Shown here piece after piece: positions 1 through 6,310 of a stretch of DNA of 13,314 nt (positions are counted from its first letter, which is position 1; each line of letters opens with the position of its first letter). This stretch comes from DATNPH01 sp036703315. Its GTDB lineage: Bacteria; Cyanobacteriota; Cyanobacteriia; Cyanobacteriales; Coleofasciculaceae. Made by a program: the position numbers and the translations under genes. The stretch spans positions 1 to 13,314 of the forward strand of contig DATNPH010000035.1 in assembly GCA_036703315.1 (NCBI GenBank), written 5' to 3'. The notes under the pieces are model-generated. The model was not told the origin of the DNA. It saw nothing but the letters and a program-made list of their open reading frames with translations, and ran no database searches.

Positions 1-183
1 TAGTGCCAGTTGAGCTGGACTTGGGGTATCCTTCCCTCGCCAAACTCGAAACCCCCAAGGCACACGACAGTAGCCCACCACCAAGTAGAGGACTACCAGA
101 TGCAATCCCCGCTTACCATTGAACACATGAATCAAGTGCTGTAGAACAGATGGGATTGTCATCTGTTCTACAGCATCCCCCAT
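1..183 (-). pseudogene. Insertion-sequence transposase fragment, leaves the window at base 1
   Basis: On the minus strand one frame stays open from about 183 to base 1. It reads from an ATG at 183 through VLQHLIHVFNGKRGLHLVVL to WGFRVWRGKDTPSPAQLAL. The hydrophobic GLHLVVLYLVVG strand followed by FRVWRGKDTPSPAQLAL resembles the middle of DDE-type IS transposases common in cyanobacteria; I recognise the style but cannot name the IS family. The true upstream limit is uncertain because the same bases, read on the plus strand, run into the monooxygenase remnant at about 184. The rest of the transposase, if present, lies outside the window. The call rests on protein-pattern memory only; no terminal repeat or target duplication could be confirmed. 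Confidence 0.6.
137..175. repeat. Perfect 16-bp inverted repeat at the transposase/monooxygenase junction
   Basis: Bases 137-152 (TGCTGTAGAACAGATG) and 160-175 are exact reverse complements around a 7-base loop. There is no T tract on either side, so it is a poor terminator. It sits where the transposase reading frame meets the monooxygenase remnant, so it may be an IS end, a scar, or a stem-loop internal to the element. Confidence 0.8.
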
Positions 184-681
184 CGACCTTTGGATGCCTG
201 GGAAGTCCTGATCGAGTGGTTAGCAGAGCATATCCGGACTCATGCAGAAACTATTGAGCGGCCTGTTCTGTTATCCGTCATCGTCGGGCGTTGTCCGCGT
301 TGGTATGCACCAGGATTGCTGTTGCTGGGTGATGCTGTTCACCCGATGTCACCGATTCGCGCCCAAGGCATCAATATGGCTTTGCGGGATGTGATTGTTG
401 CGACAAATCATCTGGTTCCCCTGTTGCGTGACGGGGCAACAGATGCGGCAATTGATGCCGTCTTGCCACAGATTCAAGCTGAGCGGGAGCCAGAGATTAT
501 TCGAGCGCAGCAGCTTCAAAGCCAGGAAGCGGCTCAGGCTGAGCTATTGCGTAAAAACGCACTGCTGCGATGGGGAGCAAGTCAACTAGCCCCCCTGCTG
601 GGCAAGCTCGTTCGGCACTCTTGGCTCTCTAGGCAGCGCCAGTTGCGCCAAGGGGTAACGCAGATACAGCTAACTGTCTAA
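184..681 (+). pseudogene. 5'-truncated FAD-dependent monooxygenase (C-terminal part)
   Basis: The frame carries the second FAD-binding signature of aromatic-ring/squalene-type flavoprotein monooxygenases: APGLLLLGDAVHPMSPIRAQ, with the GD dipeptide that contacts FAD ribityl, followed by GINMALRD and ATNHLVPLL. About 163 residues remain, whereas the family is usually 350-420, and the N-terminal GxGxxG dinucleotide-binding fold is absent. The in-frame sequence enters from a stop at 142 through the palindrome with no proper start. TTG at 190 gives the longest ORF, but homology-like sequence (RPLDAWEVLIEW) already begins at about 184. The simplest reading is that an IS insertion or deletion removed the 5' half. 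Activity is unlikely because the cofactor-binding N-terminus is missing. Confidence 0.75.
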
Positions 682-683
682 GG

Positions 684-818
684 AGCGATCGCTCACGGAA
701 TACAGGCGGTTCTAGATTGGGGTTAGCGATCGCTCAGGCGCTCATTCAGGCACACCACGGTAGTCTACAGGTAGAACCTTAATTGGGCAAAGGCAGCACT
801 TTTACGATTCGATTATAG
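684..818 (+). pseudogene. Histidine kinase HATPase C-terminal remnant with in-frame stop
   Basis: Immediately after the monooxygenase stop, another frame reads DRSRNTGGSRLGLAIAQ and then ALIQAHHGSLQVEP, stop (TAA at 780-782), LGKGSTFTIRL, stop (TAG 816-818). This is the G1/G2 region of a sensor histidine kinase (GGSGLGLAIA, then the HHG and GxGSxFxIxLP strands). The second glycine of GGSGLG is Arg here, and a nonsense codon splits the final strands. There is no N-box, DHp domain or start codon, so this is a decayed tail of a two-component sensor joined to the monooxygenase remnant. Confidence 0.72.
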
Positions 819-886
819 CTGTCGCCATAAAGGTTAGGACAGATACTAACGGCTGAAATGACCACGTATCAGTAATAAACATAAAA

Positions 887-1033
887 GCCCTGTGCCTTGT
901 GCCCTGTGCCTTGTGCCTTGTGCCTTGTGCCCTGTGCCTTGTGCCCTGTGCCTTGTGCCCTGTGCCCTGTGCCCTGTGCCCTGTGTCCTGTGCCCTGTGT
1001 CCTGTGTCCTGTGCCCTGTGCCTTGTGCCCTTT
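887..1033. repeat. Heptanucleotide tandem array (STRR), about 20 units of GYCYTGT
   Basis: Twenty consecutive 7-base units run from 887 to 1026, all of the form GCCCTGT, GCCTTGT or GTCCTGT, followed by one degenerate unit (GCCCTTT, 1027-1033) and a fading GCCTGCTGCC tail. Variation is confined to two positions, both C/T. This matches the short tandemly repeated repetitive sequences known from filamentous cyanobacteria. Apparent ORFs on both strands here are repeat translations, not genes. Confidence 0.95.
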
Positions 1034-1104
1034 GCCTGCTGCCTTTTGCTATACCGTTAGCTGAGACGACACAAAAGTAATTAGAACTTACGTAATGATA
1101 AATT

Positions 1105-2391
1105 ATGAGTAATTTTTTTAACTCAAAACTCAATACCCAACAGTCAAAACTTCCATCACCCCCTGACGATCAACCTCTACGCCGCTTGATTGCTGCCTCG
1201 ATTGTTGCAGCACCACATCAACGGATAACGTTTGCTGAGTACATGGACTTGGCACTGTATCACCCGGAGCAAGGTTACTATGCCACAGGTACCGTTAACA
1301 TTGGGTCAGAGGGCGACTTTTTTACCTCATCCCACTTAGGTAGAGACTTTGGTGAGCTACTTGCCGAGCAGTTTGCTCAAATGTGGGAGATTCTGGGACG
1401 CCCAAAACCCTTTACACTGCTGGAAATGGGAGCCGGTCAAGGACTCGTTGCAGCAGATGTCCTGAGTTATCTGCACAGGCAGCACTCTGACTGCTTCGAT
1501 GCCCTAGACTACATCATTGTTGAGAAGGCAGCAGGATTAATTGCCCAACAGCAGCAGCTACTACAGAAATTGACATTGCCGACAAAGGGCAATTCCCAAC
1601 CCTTGCCCATACGGTGGTCTTCTTTAGAAGAAATACCAGAAAATTCAATTACAGGTTGCTGTTTCTCTAATGAACTGGTGGACGCTTTACCCGTGCATCA
1701 ATTTGTAATCGAACAGGCACAGTTGCGGGAAATCTACGTCACAACCTCTGACGCCGTTGGTGACGAAATTAACTTTGTAGAAGTAACAGACATTGCTTCG
1801 ACACCTCGACTGAGTGAGTATTTCAACTTCGTGGAAATTGATGTGATGTCGGGTGCCTACCCTGATGGCTATCGCAGTGAGGTTAATCTGGCGGCTTTGG
1901 ATTGGCTTAGTACTGTTGCCAAGCGGCTGCAACGAGGATTTTTGTTAACCATTGATTATGGCTACCCAGCCGATCGCTATTACATGAGTGCGCGTCATCA
2001 GGGAACGTTGCAATGCTATTATCGCCATCAGCATCATGACAATCCCTATGTGTATATTGGGCATCAGGATATAACGGCTCATGTAGACTTTACCGCCCTA
2101 GAGCGTCAAGGTGAGTTATGTGGCTTGCATAAGGTGGGTTTTACTCAGCAGGGGTTGTTTCTGATGGCATTGGGGTTAGGCGATCGCATTGCGGCTCTTT
2201 CCGCTGTCGATAATACCCGAATTGCTAACGCGCAAGATGTGATGACAATTATGCGCCGTCGTGAGGCTCTACACGGATTGATGAACCCGATGGGACTAGG
2301 GGGTTTTGGGGTCTTGATTCAGAGCAAGGGGTTGACAGCACAGGAGCAGAAACAATCTATCAAAGGTTTAACCGTACCGCCCATGTTTTGA
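1105..2391 (+). CDS. SAM-dependent methyltransferase, MidA/NDUFAF7 family
   Basis: The 428-residue protein has the layout of the DUF185 (MidA/NDUFAF7) class I methyltransferases. An N-terminal cap has FAEYMDLALYHPEQGYY and GDFFTSSHLGRDFGELLAEQ. A SAM-binding motif I follows at about residues 105-115 (LLEMGAGQG), then FSNELVDALPVH, and a C-terminal LTIDYGYPADRYY segment. The length is normal for the family. The mitochondrial member methylates an arginine of a complex I subunit; the role in cyanobacteria is not established, so any link to NDH-1 is inference. ATG at 1105 is the only convenient start before the conserved LIAASIVAAP helix. The Shine-Dalgarno is weak (ATGATAAATT upstream). The gene stands alone between the heptamer array and a convergent nth-type gene. 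Confidence 0.9.
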   Translation: MSNFFNSKLNTQQSKLPSPPDDQPLRRLIAASIVAAPHQRITFAEYMDLALYHPEQGYYATGTVNIGSEGDFFTSSHLGRDFGELLAEQFAQMWEILGRPKPFTLLEMGAGQGLVAADVLSYLHRQHSDCFDALDYIIVEKAAGLIAQQQQLLQKLTLPTKGNSQPLPIRWSSLEEIPENSITGCCFSNELVDALPVHQFVIEQAQLREIYVTTSDAVGDEINFVEVTDIASTPRLSEYFNFVEIDVMSGAYPDGYRSEVNLAALDWLSTVAKRLQRGFLLTIDYGYPADRYYMSARHQGTLQCYYRHQHHDNPYVYIGHQDITAHVDFTALERQGELCGLHKVGFTQQGLFLMALGLGDRIAALSAVDNTRIANAQDVMTIMRRREALHGLMNPMGLGGFGVLIQSKGLTAQEQKQSIKGLTVPPMF

Positions 2392-2402
2392 CATCTTGAA
2401 AC

Positions 2403-2423
2403 TGGGGAGTAGGGACTAGGGAA
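2403..2423. repeat. Short degenerate heptamer repeat (TAGGGAN)
   Basis: Three units TGGGGAG, TAGGGAC and TAGGGAA lie in the 45-base gap between two convergent genes. No terminator hairpin was found in this gap. Confidence 0.55.
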
Positions 2424-2436
2424 TAGACGCACTGAG

Positions 2437-3111
2437 CTAACGATACTTCTGAATCCCTACCTGCTGACACTGCTCCAGTACAGGACAGGTCGAACATTTG
2501 GGCAACGTCCCTGTACAGATATGCTTGCCGAACGGAACCAGCAATTGATTAATCTCAATCCAATATTCGCGAGGTAGCTTCGCTTCCAGTGCAACAGTTG
2601 TCTTCTCTGGAGTTTTCGTTTGGACGTAGCCCCAGCGATTCGTTACTCGATGTACGTGAGTATCTACACTGATGTAGGGCTGAGTGCAGGCAATGCCAAG
2701 AGTAAGGTGGGCACATTTGGGTCCTACCCCTTTAAAGGAGAGCATCACGTCAGCATCGCAGGGAAGAACACCGTTGTACTCGGTTACGATTTGACAAGCG
2801 ATCGCATGAATCTGTTCGGCTTTGCGATCGTGATAAGTACTCTCGCGAATCAACTCGTCAATTTCGGCAGGAGTCAGGCGGCTTATCTGGGCTGGAGTCT
2901 GGGCGCGAGAAAACAGGCGGCGAGAAACGGGCAGGCTGACTTCATCATAGGTACGGATGGAGATGATACAGGCAATTAGCTGCTCGAAAGGAGAAACATA
3001 ACCCTGATCTGCCAACGCAAACATCGCTGCCTTGGGAAATGGACGCACTGCCTCACGGATGCGAGCCATAACTTGATCAATTTCAAAGGATTGTTTCAAA
3101 GGCATACACAT
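2437..3111 (-). CDS. nth: Endonuclease III-family DNA glycosylase/AP lyase
   Basis: This base-excision repair enzyme would remove oxidised pyrimidines and nick abasic sites. Numbering from an upstream in-frame GTG at 3138 (233 residues), the helix-hairpin-helix is FKGVGPKCAH with the catalytic lysine K141. The catalytic Asp follows in SVDTHVHRVTNRWG (D159), giving the same K-to-D spacing of 18 as E. coli Nth. The four Fe-S ligands C208-x6-C215-x2-C218-x5-C224 are intact. The usual S-A-Q-T-T-D helix is SIRTYD here (R62), and the N-terminal PFPKAAMFALADQGYVSPFE is characteristic of a divergent subgroup. I favour the ATG at 3111 (residue 10) over the GTG, which has no ribosome-binding site; ATG at 3105 is also possible. 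It is convergent with the methyltransferase gene. Confidence 0.88.
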   Translation of the reverse strand: MCMPLKQSFEIDQVMARIREAVRPFPKAAMFALADQGYVSPFEQLIACIISIRTYDEVSLPVSRRLFSRAQTPAQISRLTPAEIDELIRESTYHDRKAEQIHAIACQIVTEYNGVLPCDADVMLSFKGVGPKCAHLTLGIACTQPYISVDTHVHRVTNRWGYVQTKTPEKTTVALEAKLPREYWIEINQLLVPFGKHICTGTLPKCSTCPVLEQCQQVGIQKYR

Positions 3112-3375
3112 AGCAGTTGTTATTCCAGCCCAATCCACTTTACCAACAGACTCATCGCTTCACCCTGGTCAGGAGTGATAATGTTTGGTTTCCGGCATTT
3201 GTGACAGGTTAAGAAAACAGATATAAGCTGAGGTGCATTTAAATTGCATAATCTTCTCCCCCAGCTTCCCCAGCCTCTCTCTGCAACTTGAATGCCGATT
3301 AGCTTAATTACTTGATCGACGCCTTAGATGGTCATTTATGTTAGGCTTTAATTTATTTATAAAAACAGCGGAACC

Positions 3376-3861
3376 TCAAGAATTATGTTTAGCAATAGTT
3401 TCACTATCCAGGCGACATAATCTTACTTCCTGAAAAATATTTGCACCTATTTTTTTATAAAATTGAATGCCGCTAGTATTAGTTACAGCTACAGTCCAAT
3501 CAATCCTTCCACAACCTATCTCGTGAGCTATCTGGCATAAGCGAAACATCAGTGCTTGTCCAATCTGTTGACTCCGATACTCAGCCTTCACATACAAATC
3601 ATCTAGCCAGATTCCGGGTTTAGCCAAGAAGGTTGAATAAATCCGATGATAAGTTGCAAACCCAACAGGCTTTCCTTTAATCTCAGCTAAGAGAACTGAA
3701 GCAAGAGGATGGTTTCCAAACAAATCATTTTTTATTCTCTCTGGAGTTGCTAGCACAGATTCAGGATGGCTATCAAATTCAGCTTTGAGGTAAATTAACT
3801 CTAGAATGATTTCAACATCGCTAGATGTGGCATCTCGTATTACCAGTTCTTTGTTCAGCAT
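3376..3861 (-). CDS. GNAT-family N-acetyltransferase (SSAT/thialysine acetyltransferase-like)
   Basis: This 161-residue protein would transfer acetyl from acetyl-CoA to an amine. The N-terminus IRDATSSDVEIILELI is the usual GNAT opening. The acetyl-CoA loop is GIWLDDLYVKAEYRSQQIGQ, where R-x-x-Q-I-G replaces the common R-G-x-G-I-G, followed by ALMFRLCQIA. The C-terminal DWTVAVTNTSGIQFYKKIGA has the FYKKIGA motif. The order WLDDLYV...CGRIDWTV...FYKKIGA resembles the diamine/thialysine acetyltransferase branch; the substrate is inferred. A complete gene with ATG at 3861, divergent from the LysR gene across a 212-bp spacer. It is AT-rich compared with the genes to its right. Confidence 0.87.
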   Translation of the reverse strand: MLNKELVIRDATSSDVEIILELIYLKAEFDSHPESVLATPERIKNDLFGNHPLASVLLAEIKGKPVGFATYHRIYSTFLAKPGIWLDDLYVKAEYRSQQIGQALMFRLCQIAHEIGCGRIDWTVAVTNTSGIQFYKKIGANIFQEVRLCRLDSETIAKHNS

Positions 3862-3898
3862 TTTCTTGGTTATTCTCTTCTCTACGCTAAGTTTTTAT

Positions 3899-3933
3899 TG
3901 CCATTGACTCATAGTGGTTTTGAGTGAATGGCA
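3899..3933. repeat. Stem-loop with 13-base arms in the GNAT/lysR spacer
   Basis: TGCCATTGACTCA (3899-3911) and TGAGTGAATGGCA (3921-3933) pair at 12 of 13 positions, with one central G-G mismatch and a 9-base loop. No T tract follows on either strand, so a regulatory palindrome is more likely than a terminator. Confidence 0.6.
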
Positions 3934-4004
3934 TTCTTGCTAGTTCGATAAATACAAGTTATTAACTGCTTGATTCAAAATCAAAGTATGGTTTAGATAA
4001 GCCA

Positions 4005-4021
4005 TATCGATAAAATCGATA
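4005..4021. promoter_or_regulatory. Candidate LysR-type operator (ATC-N9-GAT palindrome)
   Basis: TATCGAT-AAA-ATCGATA is a perfect palindrome with 7-base arms. It contains the T-N11-A / ATC-N9-GAT form typical of LysR-type recognition boxes. It lies 53 bases before the LysR start codon, in the spacer shared with the divergent GNAT gene, which is where autoregulation by LysR proteins normally occurs. Binding is inferred. Confidence 0.5.
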
Positions 4022-4073
4022 GATAAGATTTGATAGATATTGCAATCATTTAGGTAAAGCTCTTCTCACCCGG

Positions 4074-4973
4074 ATGAATGAAAATAACGACACTAACTTG
4101 AAAATCTCTCAGCTACGAGCTTTGGTCGCTGTTGTAGATTTGGGCAACTTCAGCTCAGCTGCTCTGCATCTGGAGCTTTCACAATCAACGATCAGCCATG
4201 CGATCGCTACCCTAGAAGAAGAGTTAGGAGTCGTGCTACTAGTTAGGGGTCGGCATGGTGCAAGTTTGACCCATACCGGAGAGCAGGTGATTCAAGAGGC
4301 TCGTCAAATCCTGCACTTGCTGGGGGTTATCCAAAAAAAAGCCAATTTAGCGAAGGGGTTACAGGCTGGGCAAGTTCGAGTGGCTTCTGTTCGGAGTATT
4401 GCGACTAATGTACTGCCGGAGGTCATCGCCCGATTTCGCAACAAATTTCCGGCAATAACCGTTGTGATTGCTGAGTATGACCGATACGCAGAGGTCGAAC
4501 AAGCATTACGAGAAAGCCATGCAGATGTGGGTTTTACGTCTCTGCCGACTACGGCTGAATTTGAGGCGTGGGAGCTATTCCGAGATGAATTTGTGGTGCT
4601 GTTGTCACCTGGGGAACTAGACCAAGATGCCTCTCTAAGTTGGGAACAACTGACAGACTATCCGATGATTGTAAATCTGCGTAGTCCCCAACATAACAAG
4701 ACAGTCCGTGACCACTTAGCGCAATTCGGACAGTCTCTCAAATTTGACTACGAGGTCAGGGAAGATTCAACAGTTATTAGCATGGTAAGGCAGGGATTAG
4801 GGTCAACGGTCATTGCTCGACTAGCGGCTGAACCCATACCAGAAGGGATACAAGTCAGGAGTTTGCCAGTACCACTAGAGCGAGTGATTGGGGTGGCGAT
4901 ATTGGCAGATGCGCTCCTGCCGAGAGAAGTCTTTGCCTTTCTGGATATCCTCAAGGAGGTATGGCGTAGGTAG
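4074..4973 (+). CDS. LysR-family transcriptional regulator
   Basis: The 299-residue length is typical. Residues 9-67 form the winged helix-turn-helix: LKISQLRALVAVVDLGNFSS, ALHLELSQSTISHAIATLEE and ELGVVLLVRG, followed by the SLTHTGEQVIQEAR linker helix. The rest is a substrate-binding-type domain with the opening QVRVASVRSIATNVLPEVIA and a second subdomain starting near SLSWEQLTDYPMI. Effector and targets cannot be read from the sequence. Candidate targets by position are the divergent acetyltransferase and the downstream dioxygenase at 5256, separated by 260 bases. The ATG at 4074 lacks a strong Shine-Dalgarno, but the HTH begins at the expected distance from it. Confidence 0.93.
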   Translation: MNENNDTNLKISQLRALVAVVDLGNFSSAALHLELSQSTISHAIATLEEELGVVLLVRGRHGASLTHTGEQVIQEARQILHLLGVIQKKANLAKGLQAGQVRVASVRSIATNVLPEVIARFRNKFPAITVVIAEYDRYAEVEQALRESHADVGFTSLPTTAEFEAWELFRDEFVVLLSPGELDQDASLSWEQLTDYPMIVNLRSPQHNKTVRDHLAQFGQSLKFDYEVREDSTVISMVRQGLGSTVIARLAAEPIPEGIQVRSLPVPLERVIGVAILADALLPREVFAFLDILKEVWRR

Positions 4974-5092
4974 AAGGCGATCGCTATTATCTTTTGTGGC
5001 GTGATTAAACTTTTCTCCCCCTCTCCCCCTCTATTTTCTAGATAGACGCCCATGTCCAAAGGACACAAACGTTGTAATGAAAATCTCTCTCC

Positions 5093-5124
5093 CCTAACAC
5101 CTAACACCTAACACCTAACACCTA
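5093..5124. repeat. Heptamer tandem repeat CCTAACA, four units plus CCTA
   Basis: Units at 5093, 5100, 5107 and 5114 are identical CCTAACA, followed by CCTATTTT. Just upstream, 5015-5032 is a polypyrimidine stretch of TCTCCCCC-type units. The rest of the 4974-5234 spacer holds one HIP1 site at 4978 and the promoter proposed below. Confidence 0.85.
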
Positions 5125-5206
5125 TTTTCAGATTAGAGCCGGAGAATTCTACGATTTGTAACAGCACCTGGTTAGTCGCTCATCTACCTGAGGGAATAAT
5201 TTAAAC

Positions 5207-5215
5207 TGGTATAGT
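5207..5215 (+). promoter_or_regulatory. Candidate extended -10 promoter for the dioxygenase gene
   Basis: TGGTATAGT fits the extended -10 pattern TGnTATAAT with one change. It is the best promoter-like site before the dioxygenase gene. No convincing -35 box is present at the expected distance, consistent with an extended -10 promoter or an activator-dependent one. Inferred only. Confidence 0.35.
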
Positions 5216-5255
5216 AGGTTACTTTTCTAACGGGATGGTTAGAGAGTACAGGAAA

Positions 5256-6062
5256 ATGATTCAAAGCATAGATACAGCTAAGTTTACGGCTACTGACCTG
5301 GATCGATTCGCGCAAGAACTGAATCGGGATGGGATTTGTGTGATTCGCGGACTCTTCGATCAGGAACTGATTAAGGAGTGGGCACACGCTTTTGATAATT
5401 TATTTCGAGAGCGCCAAAACCAACCGGGTGGTCTGGCTCCCCGCGAACAATCCCGCTACTATCTGACGTTCCCTTGGATTCCCCCATTCGCGGATGTGAA
5501 TGTCTTTGCCAACTCGGTGATTCTGGGCGTTCTCAATCGCGTGTTTACTCAAGAATACAAGCTGGTTCAGTTAGGGGCTGATATTCCGGTGCAGGGTTCG
5601 CAGTATCAGGAAACTCACCGGGACTTTCGCCCGCTCTTCTCGGATCAGATCGTAACGCCACTCTACGCCCTAGCGGTCAACTTCCCGCTAGTCGAAGTAA
5701 CCCCAGAGAACGGCCCGTTCCAGATGGCTCGTGGTACGCACGTCTTGCCGCGTGAAGAAGGGCTGGAAAAGGTCGCCACTGGCGAGATTCCGATGGAGTC
5801 TTTCTATATGAGTCTGGGAGATGTAATGATTCGCTCGCCACTGGCGCTGCATCGAGGATCACCCAACAGGACAAGCAAACCGAGACCCATGGTTGTCATG
5901 GGCTACGTAATGCATTGGCTGCACACCTGGAAAGTGGACTTAACTGTCCAACAAGATTATTATGAGAGCCTACCGGAGCAGACGAGAGAGTTACTGCGGT
6001 GTCAGGTGGTGGAGCAGTTGCCAGAGAACAAGGTCGAAACCTATGTAAATTTCAAGTACTAG
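5256..6062 (+). CDS. Phytanoyl-CoA dioxygenase (PhyH)-family Fe(II)/2-oxoglutarate oxygenase
   Basis: The protein would hydroxylate or otherwise oxidise a small molecule using Fe(II), O2 and 2-oxoglutarate. Motifs of the double-stranded beta-helix are visible: QELNRDGICVIRGLFDQELI near the N-terminus, the iron ligands H-x-D in QETHRDFRP, and the distal His in ALHRGSPNRT. A downstream Arg in SKPRPMVVMGY can bind 2-oxoglutarate. The longest frame starts at ATG 5235 (275 residues), but ATG 5256 has a good AGGA ribosome site immediately upstream (ACAGGAAAATG) and gives 268 residues, so I prefer it. The substrate is unknown; related proteins often act in secondary-metabolite tailoring. The gene is read alone, with the LysR gene upstream as a possible regulator. 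Confidence 0.87.
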   Translation: MIQSIDTAKFTATDLDRFAQELNRDGICVIRGLFDQELIKEWAHAFDNLFRERQNQPGGLAPREQSRYYLTFPWIPPFADVNVFANSVILGVLNRVFTQEYKLVQLGADIPVQGSQYQETHRDFRPLFSDQIVTPLYALAVNFPLVEVTPENGPFQMARGTHVLPREEGLEKVATGEIPMESFYMSLGDVMIRSPLALHRGSPNRTSKPRPMVVMGYVMHWLHTWKVDLTVQQDYYESLPEQTRELLRCQVVEQLPENKVETYVNFKY

Positions 6063-6066
6063 CACT

Positions 6067-6162
6067 TATAGCGGTTTCAACTGAGTGCAATACAGGTTTT
6101 CCCTAAGGGCACGATATTATCGTGCCCTTAGCCTGTGGTGTATGTTACTGAGAACTGCTATA
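6067..6162. mobile_element. MITE-like element with imperfect terminal inverted repeats and central hairpin
   Basis: The left end TATAGCGGTTTC and right end GAACTGCTATA (reading inward TATAGCAGTTC) are imperfect inverted repeats about 95 bases apart. In the centre, 6103-6131 is a perfect 13-bp hairpin (CTAAGGGCACGAT, loop ATT), and ACAGG/CCTGT (6092-6096, 6133-6137) extends the pairing. There is no coding capacity. The TATAGC-type ends recall short non-autonomous elements found between cyanobacterial genes; that identification is from memory. Confidence 0.5.
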
Positions 6163-6199
6163 TTCCACCTTCACGCTAAAGACACAAAGCGCACCAAAG

Positions 6200-6250
6200 A
6201 TAGAGGATGAGTTCGAGAGGATTTGGGAAGATTCATGATCTATCCTCTAT
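6200..6250. repeat. Inverted repeat in the leader of the GH43-type gene
   Basis: ATAGAGGAT (6200-6208) and ATCCTCTAT (6242-6250) are exact 9-base inverted arms around 33 bases. They lie 60-110 bases before the glycosidase start codon and could form a leader stem or bind a dimeric regulator. Confidence 0.4.
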
Positions 6251-6310
6251 TCAAGGGCAGTACCGTCTTGGCATCTTAGCGATTGTTGGACTGTACTCGA
6301 AGGAGCTACG

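Noticed and set aside
887..1033. CRISPR array
   Set aside because: Units are 7 bases with no spacers; it is a simple tandem repeat.
846..1133. ORFs on both strands across 846-1133 and 892-1080
   Set aside because: They are translations of the heptamer array, giving periodic low-complexity peptides with no protein features.
2620..2979. 119-residue plus-strand ORF
   Set aside because: Antisense shadow of the endonuclease III gene, which has intact catalytic and Fe-S motifs.
4748..5107. 119-residue minus-strand ORF
   Set aside because: Antisense to the LysR C-terminus and the pyrimidine/heptamer repeats; no domain features.
6103..6131. Rho-independent terminator of the dioxygenase gene
   Set aside because: The stem is strong but is followed by GCCTGTGG rather than T residues; better explained as the core of a fold-back element, though it could still slow transcription.
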